Shown one piece after another: positions 36,231-48,800 of a stretch of DNA of 49,884 bases. Numbering within the stretch: the first letter of the stretch is position 1; every line of letters starts with the position of its first letter. This stretch comes from Apostichopus californicus. Lineage: Eukaryota; Echinodermata; Holothuroidea; Aspidochirotida; Stichopodidae. The notes below the pieces were generated by a model. That model saw only the letters and a program-made list of their open reading frames with translations, made no database searches and was not told the origin of the DNA. The position numbers and the translations under genes were made by a program. The stretch spans positions 1-49,884 of the forward strand of contig JAIPMN010012760.1 in the NCBI GenBank assembly GCA_020650975.1, in the 5' to 3' direction.

Positions 36231-36702
36231 TAAGGTGACCATATTTGCCTGACTGGTATCAGGGACATTTATTCGTGACTGATATGGGGGAGGGATCTAA
36301 GGGGAGGGGGTGTCCCCCTCCCCTTTGGAAAATTTTCCAGTGCCTAAGGTGCTTAGATGTAAAATGGTGATACTTAGAATCACTTTTGAAATCAATTTTA
36401 TTTTCAAAAAAGTAGCTTTTCTTAGATGAAATTTACTTACTTTACGAAAAAGTGCTAGCCTAGACCAATCTAGCATATTCCACTTTACACTGGCTCACCT
36501 GAAATACTGGTAAGTTCCGTTCTGCGACTGCACACTTGACTCAATTTTGTTTTTACAATTATTTTTCTAATAATGTGGGATATTTTTGAAATTCCTGAAC
36601 ATTTTGACGAATCGGGGACATTTTCGGGGACACTTGTTCATCGGGGACAGCACATTGTAATCGGGGACTGTCCCCGAAAATCGGGGACGTCTGGTCACCT
36701 TA
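36231..36702. mobile_element. 472-bp non-autonomous hAT-type transposon (MITE)
   Basis: The ends are exact inverted repeats, TAAGGTGACCA and TGGTCACCTTA, flanked on both sides by the same eight bases, CTTTAAGG. An 8-bp target duplication is the mark of hAT transposases. The element encodes no transposase. Its right half carries a cluster of TCGGGGAC / GTCCCCGA words at 36610-36690 that can fold back. It lies 176 bp upstream of the RCC1-gene start codon, so it may sit in its 5' flank, 5' UTR or first intron. Confidence 0.85.
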
Positions 36703-36710
36703 CTTTAAGG
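36703..36710. repeat. right target-site duplication CTTTAAGG
   Basis: Exact copy of 36223-36230 immediately outside the right inverted repeat. It shows a single clean insertion whose boundaries have not decayed. Confidence 0.85.
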
Positions 36711-36885
36711 ATAACGTAGTGTACATTACATATATCTCATCTATGTTGCAAAATGGTCAAATTTCCTTCTTATCTGTTGCCTTTCCCCCTACAGATACAA
36801 CTTTATTACCCTTTTATGCCTTTTTCCACTGAAAGGTCCGAGTAACGATAAATCCTTGCTACAGAGAATCATATGGGGCGTTGGC

Positions 36886-39800
36886 ATGGCAGAACAGCTG
36901 TATCAGTTGCAAACTTTGGAAAGAGTTTGTAATCCCTCGTCAGCTTGCACAGAGAGAGAAGGAAGTCTTGGTAGAAATGAGAGGTGTCATCCAACTAACA
37001 TAAAATGTGCTTTCCATCAGTCTCTAAAGATAGCTGTGACTGTGATTGCAAGATCAGATCATCTGATTACACTGATAGCAGAGGAAATTGGTAAACCCCT
37101 TCGGAAGAAATCTATCCAATGGTTCATTGACTCCGGAAAGACTATCAGATGCATTTGCTGGATTGAGGAATGCTTATGGGCTTTACTGGCGACTGCCGAT
37201 GCCTCTGTGTATATCCTACCGGTGTTATCCTTGATGGATTCATCATGGAGCCAAGAGTCTCAGTTTACTTCGACTGCAGAGTGCTCCACTACAGATGTCA
37301 GCTCGATTCTTTTAAAGGTAAGTTTACATTTACTTTATAAGTGAACTTAATCAAATTATATTGATTACCATGTGGATACTTTTGTTCTTGAAATGAAACC
37401 AATTGATTATATGTTGGTAATCCGGTGGCTATCTGTAAATAATTATATGAAAGGTTTGTAAACTCTCCTCTTCATAATTTCTAGTTATTATTGGTAAGAA
37501 TGTTTAGGGGAAATTTATAGAAGTACTAGAGAGATGTTACAAAAAAAATTCTTAACGAAGTTTCATCTTTATGAAGTTTACGTGAGCTATAATACTTATA
37601 ATTACAGAAACAGAAGCACACCAAACCCATGGCAATTGCTTGCTGGAAAAGCCAATTCCTGAATGGAGACATTGGTGTTGTTGGGACAGAAGAAGGAGAA
37701 GTGGTCTTTGTAGATCTGCTTTCCAGACAAGAGCTGATGAGAGTCAAGATTGGGGATTCGGTGATGAACTTAGAAGTTGTGCGTCATGGGAGGTTTTTGA
37801 CGTATCTGCTGGTGAGAACAATAAAGACTGTTTTGAATCAGGTTGATCTGTTGGTGTCTTGTTGTTTAAAGACATCAGTCAACATCTGACATCTATGTAT
37901 AGGTTGTTATGTACAAAAGATTGTGGCTAGGGATGAAGATTTGGAGGGAAGCTGTTCTTGAAGATATTTGCTCTTAGTGACTGTGACTGCATGGTATGAG
38001 AAGACTTTGAGGACTTTCCGGAAGAAGCAAATCTGAAATGAAAATGCAAGAAAAGTAAACAGCAGCCAATTAATACTCCTTCCATACCCTTGTATTTTAG
38101 GCATTCGAAGCTTTTGTAGACTGTTTTTAAACTGTATGAGGACTAGAAGGTAACTTTTCAGTATTGTGTACATAGATAGGTTGTTGTAATGGAAAATAAT
38201 GTTTCAAACAACATAATTACAAACTATTAGATTTCTGAACTTACTTTTCAAACAGATGTGGGCAATATTTTACCTTTACTATAGAATTTTACAGCATGAA
38301 ACTCCATGTGTTTCGTCTTCGGATAAGTTTTGAAGGAACTGATTTCTTATTGGAAGCTTTTTTATTCCTAAAATAGATTTACTCAAAATAAATTCCATAT
38401 CAATAACCTATTTTCCAACAGCAGTCAATTGGTATTGCAGTGAGTAATAAAATGTTGTCGGTTAACAATTATCACTTTCAAAAAATACATGTTTTCTTGG
38501 GAGTGGAGGGGAGGGGGGGGGGTTGAAATTACCTTCATTAGAAAATGGCTGAAAGTGTTTTCTTTGTCTTTGTTGTGATAAAGGTTTCCACAGTGACCAA
38601 CAATCAGTTTGGTCTGTTGCTTGAGCAAACCTCTTCTAGGACGGAATCACTCTCTAACTCCTTGGAAGTCCAAGCCACCAGTCTACAGTTCACCTTGGTG
38701 AGATCCTCTGATACCATCATCAGTATTTTGGATTCGGAGATTAATGATCCCACGATCTTCACACCCACGAGGTTTGACCAGTTTATGAGGACGGTCCAGT
38801 TATCCACTCATGCAGTGAAAGGCAACACAATGATCGTAGCCCACTGCCTCTCGTCGAATGTGGTCAAAGTTTACGACAGCAGCCTGGATAGTTGGGATGC
38901 ACTCTTCGTCTATAACATTCCAATTTCTACGGATAAGATACTCCTCACAGACAATTTCATGTTTACCCTGACGAAGGCCACCAACCTGCAGTGTCCCACC
39001 GTCACTGTTCTATCCACTAAGTTCTCAGACATTACAGGGAAAGAGCATTTATCTGATGCTAAATTGCAGACACTTTCTCTGCCCAATGGGGAAGAAGTCG
39101 TTGGGATCTACCGCCAAAGATTTCCAAAACATAGAGGTCCAACAGATGAAGAGGCAGACGAAACTGTTAATGATGAGAGTACCGAAGAGGAAGGTCAAGA
39201 CCTGGAAGATGGTTGTATCATCTTTGGAAGCACAGGTGTATACCAAATAAAACCACAGTGAGTCCAAGGAAATTGAAAATTTACATAACATGATACATTA
39301 GTTTGATAGAAATACTAGATACCTTCACCCATGCCTAAGTAGGATGCTTGAATGCTTCAGGTATGTTTACAATCCTATAGTGTAATAAACAGTTTCAGGT
39401 ACCATCCAGCACAAGCTTTGCAATACATGTGGATAATTCTGGAAAAGTCATAGTTGCTTTGACAAGATTTTGCTTTACAAACTATATCGTCATCTAGCAA
39501 TCCATGATTATACAGTTGAGGGTTTAAGTTTTCTATCACATTTTGGAAATTGAGTATTTTGAAGATCAGCATTCCCTTTTAAACTGTATCGAAAAAGACT
39601 AAACATATCGTAATAATGAAAATGCAGTTCTATCAATGTTGGGAAGATTCATTCTACTGACTATTCACAGTTCCATTGAGCTTAAATAACAAATCAAAAA
39701 TCATTGTTGTTTTACTACAAAGTTAATTTTCTCTTTGCAATCTCCTTTTGTAGAGTCAACTTTGATAATCTCTGTCTTAATCTCATCGCTGAAGGACAGA

Positions 39801-42800
39801 CAAAGAAAGCAGAGATCCTTGGAATGACCCTTGACCTTAATATGTCATCTCTCTTTCTGAGGGCAGCAGAGCATAAACTACAACAGGCGCAACTCCAAGA
39901 AGCAACTAGGCTGTATTGTATCTCGAGGTGTTCGTCTATGGTTTGGGCGTACCATCTGGCAAAGTATGGATATTTTCAGGAGACTTTGTCTGTCATACAG
40001 GGTATACTAAATAAACAAGGAGAACAGGGCCATTCAAATTGTTGTAAGCTTGCTATTGTTGCAATCAAGTGTCTTATTTTCGTATACATAAATAGCAATG
40101 ACCGGAGAGAGATCCAGAGAACGCTCGCTACGTTTCTATCGGATAACTTAGACTACGATGAAGTCGAAGCTATACACGTCTTGGCCAGTCACTCTCTATG
40201 GGAATTCATGTTTGACATGGCAAGGACTAGAGGCCATTTAGAAACAGCTATGGATACACTCTTTGATCAATGGCCAACAAACCCAGACCCAAACCTGCTG
40301 GGGAAAGTAACATCTCCAGAATTTCTCGATGCCTTCGTATCAGCCAAGAACGGCATATTCATCGAAAGGCTTTCCAAACTGGAAGTAGTAAGCATTCTTA
40401 TGTTGCGAACCGATCTGGTGCTGAGACACTCATCGTTTCTCACCAGTCATCTTCATCTGTTGGACGTACAGCAACTGATTCTGTTAGCTTCTCTGCTGGA
40501 CCCGACAAAACCAAAGATGAGGGATATCTTTGAAATGGGTCGAAAGCGATCTCCATCTACCAGTTCCATCGCATCGGTGGATAGTTTCTACGGCTCAGAA
40601 AATAAGAAGATGACCGAGCCTTCCACTCTGGTGCAGTTCTTCATCCTCACACTGATCGAGCTTCACTCTCGGAGAATTCGGAAAGGTTACGAGGTGACTC
40701 AGGAGCCGTCTCTGGCAGAAATCGACAAGACTTGCCTTCACAGGGATGCCACCATGAGACATCAGTCGGGACACTCGGATATTAGACGTAACTTAATCTC
40801 TTGTGGTCGTAACCACGCAGGATTGGTTTCGTCTGGAGAGCTGTATACTTGGGGTAAAGCTACATCAGGGAGGTCAGTTGTAAAGCTATAATATGTGATG
40901 TGTATCCATGGTACTCATATTTAGCATGCATGGATTAATTTAAGTGGGATATTCCACTGGCAGAGTTCCAGACATTGATTGGTTAAAAAAATTGCAGCAT
41001 TTTTGCATGATAGAGTGTATTATCCAAATACAAATGCAAAGTTGGTGAACTTGCATGTACAAATATGTTAGGTTTCAGAACGATTATAATGACATCACCA
41101 TGACAACCATTGTCTTTGTTTCTCTTTCTTATCTACTAAATAATTTATTTCTGCCAGTTGGGATACTTTTCTAGTACTAGTACCACAGAATACTGTCCTT
41201 TGATAGTATGCTTTAAAGCTATCGTACTGAGAGTAATCCAAAGGGCACTCACAAATTTCAAGATTTGTAGTGAATAACGCAGCAAGCAGAAGTCAACATC
41301 AAGATTATGAATGTCTTAAAACATGCCTTGTTTACTTGTCATTACCATTGTATTGTTTACAGAGTATCGTGAAACACAATTCAAATGGTGCTATGTCAGT
41401 CATTTTATGTGGGAAGAAATTGTAACTTTTTCAAGTACTGCTGAGTAACACTTCCCTGTTTCATATGACATTTTGTACGGCTTGTGGTGTTTTTATTAGA
41501 CTCGGCCATGGTTCCATTATTCCTGTCGAGGGTTATTCACCGCCTCTGAGAGTGGAAACCCTTCACATGCACCAGCAGCAGGTTCTCAGCATATCATGCG
41601 GCAACAAACACACTCTCGCCCTGATGTCGACGGGTAGAGTCTATGCTTGGGGAAGCTCAAAGTTTGGCCAGATTGGCGTTGGAGATAGGAAGACGAGGAC
41701 CCATCCTTCCCTTGTGGATGAACTGCAAGGAAGTGGGTGTGTGGAGATTGTGTGTGGCCAATATCACAGCTTGGCCAGAACACAAGATAACCAGTGAGTG
41801 TCAATTGCACATATTAATGATAAACTATGATGCGATTTGGAGGGTATCCTCAGCTTTAAAGTTAAGTGAGGTTGAAAGACATTGTTGCAGAGCACATTCA
41901 TAATTCTGTATCATTCAATTGCATGAGGAGTAAAAGTATTATTTACTATGCAAATTTGGCAAGAGAATCGATTTATGCAGACTATGGGTCCCAGTGGCCC
42001 ATCCCCTGCCCCTCATCTGCAAAGATGGGTTCAGTCCATCTAAACAGTATAATACTATCTATCTGCTTGAGATTGCAAGCGTACTGTCAGCTTACTGGAA
42101 TGTATGTGAAAAGACGTCGTTGAAGATGTTTAAGGTTTTACTTTACTGTACTCTGTGTAGAAGGTATACTTTGATGGTTAGGTCACTGTACAATTTAATT
42201 GTCAACTTTGCAAATATTTTATATTTTTTATATGTTATGAAATGATTTTTTCCATCATGTTTTCAAGGGGTCAGTTTGAGGTTATTCTTTCCTTTGTTTA
42301 CAGAGTTTGGAGTTGGGGGTGGGGTGTCCATGGTCAGCTTGGACATGGCAGTGTCGAAGATCAGTTAATTCCTCAAGTGGTTGGTTCTCTGGTTGGTAAG
42401 GGCATCGTACAGATAGGAGCTGGTGCTTGCCACAGTGGTGTCCTTTCTGCAGATGGAAAGGTAAAGACCTCAAAAGTTCCATCTTTAAGTAGACCATATA
42501 TATATATTAATTGTAGCATTTACAAAATGAAGTATTTTAAACCAGCTGGTTGCATTTTTCCTCTCACCATCATTTAAGTTTATAACGTAAAATAAACTTT
42601 GTTTCGATGATTGCAATTACGTCCCTAACGGATATTTTAAAGTTTGAGAAAATTTGTTGCTTTTCAAACGACTGTACCCCTAAACCTACCCTGTGTCCCC
42701 CTCCCTGTGTCATAAAGAAGTAACAAGCCTAGCCTACTTTTGCTTAGATATATGTATAAGAACTGTGGCTGACTTATTTTGCCTATTCAGGTGAAACATA

Positions 42801-45800
42801 GAACTTCATAGACATCATACAAGACATTTATTCAAGTTTGTTGTGTGAAGCTGGTGGGGAACAATGCAGTGCTGGTGGATGTGATTGACTGCTCAAATTA
42901 TGCTTTTTGTTGCTTTTCATGTGTAGGGGAAAGGTCATCAGTTTGGAAATTGTAAGTTTTTAAGTTTGATTGACCCTCAAAATTGTACCTTGACATTGAG
43001 ATTGTTGAATAAGATGATTAAATTTCTCATTAAGCTGAAACATCTTTCGGGTGGCAGCAAAAATTATTTCTTGAGCTTTCAGCACAGGTGGCCATTTTGT
43101 GAAGTTCTTGCATATTTGGGGTCAATTTAATGTCCTTCAAGATAGTGGAGGTTGTCAGCCTATGGGGTAAGGAATCGTTAAGCATTTTAAGCTTTCTAGT
43201 GTTGGGTCTTTCATTGTTTCATGCATAACCTGAGGTAACTGTATTCTCATAAATCTTTATAGGTCTGGATGTTCGGCTCAGGAACATTTGGTCAGCTGGG
43301 GTTAGAGGTCGTCAGGAAGACCTCCCATCCGTTACATTTAGCTGTTTTTAACGATCAACCAGTGAGGATGTTGGCTTGTGGATACTACCATAACCTGGCC
43401 TTGACTGCTCCTGAACCACAACAGCTTTACATTTGGGGGAAAAGTCCAGTAGAAATTAAAACGCAGATGCAGGTAAGGAAAGTCGCCTAAATCAAGTTGG
43501 AATGTCAGCATTTCTTATAGCACTATCAAGTTTCCATATGTGTATCTATTGTGCTCAACACAAGTTTGATGTTGCAACATTGTAAAGGAATTAACAGAGA
43601 GAGTGTGACTTTGCAGCATTGACATTAAAGGGATGTCTTATATTGTGTGGGGAAAAAAAAAAAAAAAAAAAATCTCTGAACTTTTACTATCATTTATACA
43701 TTTATTGACACTTTGGGTTCCTGGCAATGTCATGTTGACCTTGACTTCAGTTCTAGTTTGTCCCTGATGCAAGTGACCTAAATTTTTTTTTAAGCTTAAT
43801 TTGAACTTACTTTCTATGGCTAACTAATGTTAGGTAAGCATTTTGCCATATACCATCATGAGAACCCCAAGATTATACAAGATATAGTTGCATTTTTCCA
43901 GGAAACAGGCCACGACTTCACATACTCTAATGCTAGGGTTGGGCCTAGCCGTAAGCAAGACCCTATCGAATAGGGCCTGATGGAGAATAATTCACACTTC
44001 AAAGTGATTATTTTGCTTCATTTAAGGTGACCAGGAAGTTAAAGAAAGCTGGAAGAATGCCATCACAGTTAGCTGTTTTATCTGAAAGAGGTCACATGAC
44101 ACCAACGTTGGTGTCAACTAAGCATCTTTCATCTCCAGTTAAGAAGGTAAGTAGTAGATGGTAAAGGAAGAATATATCTCGTTGTCCTATTTGTGTATTC
44201 CATTGTGTAAGTAGAGAGCCTGTCAAGCTTGGAGCGTGTATCTTCATCTTGTTAAATACATAAGTCATTGAATGGAAGATTAATAACACAAAAAAGGTTT
44301 CTGTACAGGATCATTTTACTTATAGCTATTTGTATTTCAATTTGACCTGCCATGCAAAATACACAACAGTTAAAGATACATTGATGGCATGTGTAGGGAT
44401 TTAAAACAGCTGATTTTTTTTGTGTTCAAATGTCCCATGCCAAGTGAAGTATATGACACATGCAAATATTGATGGTATGTTGTAGAGATTTAAAACAGCT
44501 GACTGCTTTTTGTGGTCAAATGTCACCTGCCATGCGAAGTATATGACACTTGAAGATATTGATTGCATGTTGTAGGGACTTACAACAGATGATTGTGTTG
44601 AACTGTAGTTGCACGGGCTCAAAATGTTCATTTTGTTTTTGGACTGTTACATTTCAGTATTAACATTTTGTCTATGCATATCCCTTAAAAGGATAAAGAT
44701 GGCTGTTTTCTCTCATTTTTTCTTCTTTCTTCTTTTTGCTTTCAGATGGTTTGTTCATATACTCACAACATTTTACTTACTGAGTCAGGCAAAATATTTA
44801 CTTGGGGTAGAAATGATATGGACCAGCTTGGGAACCCATCTACCCACAAGAAGTATGAAGACACACCGTGCTTGATACAACCCAGCCAGAACTTTGCAGA
44901 TATTGCTGCTGGTTTAGAATTCTCAACGGCTGTTAACCATTACGGAGTGGTGTACTCGTGGGGGTCAGCTGAATCAGATCAGGTATTTGACTAATGGTTC
45001 CTTTAGCAGTTATAGTAAGCAAGTATCATTAAATATGGCTGTACATTTGACTCTCATTGGAACCTCTCCCGTGATGGATAACTTGTGGGGACCATCATGT
45101 TAAACCGCATGTTTCTGGGTGAATGGCATTCATGAAATTAAGACGTAAGCATTTATAGTTTAACTTTCAGTCCTGCTTTAATACAGGAGTCACTTTAGAT
45201 TTCCATCGGATAGAGTGCCTCGCAACATCACTCACACGACCCACCTTCACTGCCCCATAGATCTCCTACCCCCTTACCTCTAACCCAACTGCGGATAATA
45301 CTGAAGTTCATCCGTGGTGACTAAAGTTTGTGTTGATACAATGTAGATCCGAAACAAACCCAGCCCTCCGAAAGCAGCATAAAAAAGCAACAAACCAGTT
45401 ACTTGAAGATACTGGTGATAATCACCACTACACAGAGAGTGACAAAGGTATTAATTATCAACTGGTCAGTAGGTTTAGGTACTAAGATTCATTTAATTTA
45501 TGTAGACGCCTCAGGTCACCAAACATTCCTTTAGTGACAGACTTCTTTCTCTTTTTCTGCTCCAAAATGTCTGCATATAGATAGACCAGTCAGCATTAAA
45601 CATTCCAGAATCTCCTGAATGCCAACCTGTTTCAGGAGGCATGGCACTAGTATTAAACTTGTTCTTCATCATTTAAAAGCATTTGCATACATTTGGCTCT
45701 CAATAAGTGTCATTGATTGCTTGATTAATTGATCTCTGACGTATCTACAGAATTTTACAGGAATGATAATTACTGGATATCACAGCCATGTCATCATCTT

Positions 45801-48800
45801 GTAATGCAGTACGTACGATTCTTCATTCTTCAACAGCTTGGTCATGGGATGCAGAACCAAGCCTTGCTTGCATCTACTGTTGTCTCGATACCGAGCCCTA
45901 GAAGAATTCCTAACATACCGCTCATCACCATACCAGTGCAGCTGCTAAAATCGCCATTCTTTTCAATAGATAAATACAGCATAGACCAATCATCTGTGAG
46001 TGCTTTATTTTATAAAGGGCATTTCTTGTTTTATTTAAATATTAACCAACATCAGCTATAATTTACTATTGTTTATACTTCCTTCAGAGTGTCAAACACC
46101 TGTATGTAGAGTTTGGACTCTTTCAAAACGTATGCAGCTAAAATGCAAACAGTCCATGATATTGATTTTTTTTAAGAATATTAACACTTTTGCGGGAAAG
46201 GCTTTTACAAGAGAGTTTATGCATTGATACTAAAATTTTTGGAGATGGTTAAAATATACAATGAAAAGGTGTAAACATATGAATCTTTTAATTTTGATTG
46301 ATCTGAGTTTTGTTTTTGTGAGTATGTTTACTATTAATCATTGATGAGCTTCACTGAAAAAGTTTATACATTGGCGTTGTTCCAAAACTGCCTATTATCA
46401 AATACTGACGATAGTTGTTAAAATGTAGAAGAATCTGCTGACACAATGACTGACATTCAACTAATGTTGTTTTACAGACTGTCAGGGTTGTTATACAGAT
46501 AATTTCAAGAGATATTTCTAATTAATCTGTTCTGATAGACAATAAGCTATCTGGTCGGATTTATATTTGGGTTACACAGTAATTGTGTATCACCGATACA
46601 GTCATATGTGTTACATTATGCTAAGTTTTAATTGTATATATCATGAAAATGCAAACAGAATTTGTGCAATAATGTAATCCTACATGACTTGAGCTTGAAT
46701 AACTTCAAATAATAGTGACAGGGATAAGTTCTTCCCACAACAACTTTGTCATATGCAGAATTTTTTATCAGGAATAGAAATGAAATAGAATAACAACAAA
46801 TACAACTTTTTGACCATTTTTACCCCAGCATTTCTTTGCCCTGGTGGCTGTAAGGTAACAAGTGTTTTAAGGAAAGAACTACAGTATGTGAGTGTAATCT
46901 ATTTTGTGTCAGTAAATGTGCTTCAGTTGTAAACATAGATATCATTTCTTTCACAGGCTCCTAGAGGTGTCATAGAGAGCCTGTCGCAGGATATCTCAAA
47001 TTTAGCCATTCCAGTCGATAATAAGCCACCTTACAGCGAGGTGTCTTTATACTTTGTGCTGGAGCATCTGAGAGGTTATTACCAGCTACCAGTGGTCCTA
47101 AAGGAATGTCAAGACCGTCAGATGTGGTCGCTGGCTTCAAAAATCTACTTCATGATGGAAGACTTTGAAAATGGACTTAGTTTTGCTCTAAAAGCACTAA
47201 ATGATGAAAATCCATGTCTCACCTTGAAAGATGCAACAGCATTCCTCAGTTCTTATTTTGAGTAAGTAGTTTAGATTCTATAGTCTGTGAAGCCATGGAG
47301 CTGTGTAAATCTATGGATAACCTCAAAAATAAGCTGAATGGTTTGAAATTTGCACTTCAGATTTAGTAACAATACTACTAGCTTTCGTCTTCAATAGTTT
47401 AAAGAAATATGCAGTGCAAAAATTGGGTCAGAAGAAAAAAAAGTGTGAATTCCTGTTCGATGAAAATCAAACATACTTTTGTGTTACCGTGGTTTCATCC
47501 ACACTTATGCTAGACTTTATCAATTTCCACATGTCCAATGGCTACTTAAATCTATTCACTCATTGTAGATGCTTCATCTAGTTTACCATACCTTGGTGTC
47601 ATTGAGTTAGAATGTTATGGATGTGCAGTTCTTAGTAGTGTTACCAGATAAAGGTTAGAAAACTTGATTTGTCAACCATTCTATATAATTCGCTCTTCAG
47701 TGTTAGCTTTTGATTAACCCATAGGATGAGTAGTGATGGCGATGGTTGACTTGGAAGGCAGTTATCTAACAGCACTCAGCAGCTGCATCAGTATGCTTGA
47801 TTGGCATGGAGTTATTTTATTATATTTTGGTGAATATGTTTACTATTATCATTGATGAACTTCACTGGAACAGTTTATACGTTTGCTGACGATAATTGGT
47901 GAAATGCGTAAGAATCTGCAGACACAATGACTTTTATTGGACTGATGTTTTTTACAGACTGTCAGGATTGTTATGCAAGAATTTCAATAGATGTTTCTAA
48001 TTAATCTGTTCTGATAGACGATAGGCAATCTGGTTGGATTCACTTTTGGAAACAGACTTTTGCAATAGTGTAATCCTATGTGATTTGAACTTGATAACTT
48101 GAAGTAATAGTGATTGGGAAAAATTCCTTGCCGCATCAACTTTGTCAGTTGCAGAATATTATCAGGAATAGAAATGAAATAATAACAACTTTAATACCTT
48201 TTCTTCCCATGACATGGAGCTTACACTTTAAGGCAATGAATACCCCATTAGCAGTTTTAGCTTTTTTGGATCTTTTTTATACCAATTAGAAGACTATTTT
48301 AGATGGTAAAGCTGTGAAATATTTCAAGATGGAAAATCCAATTTGCTTTAAGCTGACCAGGGCTAAGATGCAAGATCTCCCAGATGTTATGTTTCTTTCC
48401 TTTTATTGCCAAGGCCTTTAACAACTGTACCATAGCACTTTCATAATCTGAATGCTGTGATGTATAGAATTTTGGAACCAATTTTGTACTTTTCCTTCTA
48501 TTTCTTCTTGTTGTGATTTTCAGAGATTTATCTAAAACGATATCCCTGGACAGACTGTATAATCATCAGAGAATCTTGCAGAAGATCTTGATAAAGGTAA
48601 AGATACATCACTTTGATATTTAGACTTTGAAATCATGAAATAGAATTAAGATCATGACAATTCACTGATTTGAATTTATCAACATAAAGTAAGTTATGAT
48701 GAATATTTATGAGCCTCTTTTCCAACACATACACACCTGTAGTAATTGCAATCTATTTTAATGACTAAAATATTTTGTGAATTGTTTAAACATCAAACTA

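Larger units (their letters stand above)
40785..45890 (+). other. seven-bladed RCC1 propeller of the large gene
   Basis: Blade cores in order: SCGRNHAG...LYTWGKATSGRLGHG, SCGNKHTL...VYAWGSSKFGQIGVGD, VCGQYHSL...VWSWGWGVHGQLGHG, GAGACHSG...VWMFGSGTFGQLGL, ACGYYHNL...LYIWGKSP, CSYTHNIL...IFTWGRNDMDQLGN, AAGLEFST...VYSWGSAESDQLGHG. Exon junctions fall repeatedly just before LGHG/VWxxG, the usual place in RCC1 genes. Blade 5 lacks the GQLG part and is followed by a 40-codon basic exon (44027-44146, KLKKAGR...SPVKK) that interrupts the propeller before blade 6. Seven blades make one complete propeller. Confidence 0.85.

Noticed and set aside
38594..38600. Alternative acceptor CCACAG|TG for the third exon of the RCC1 gene
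   Set aside because: It would enter in phase 1 after a phase-0 donor and break the frame. The acceptor ending AAAG at 38583 keeps the frame and has the better pyrimidine tract upstream.
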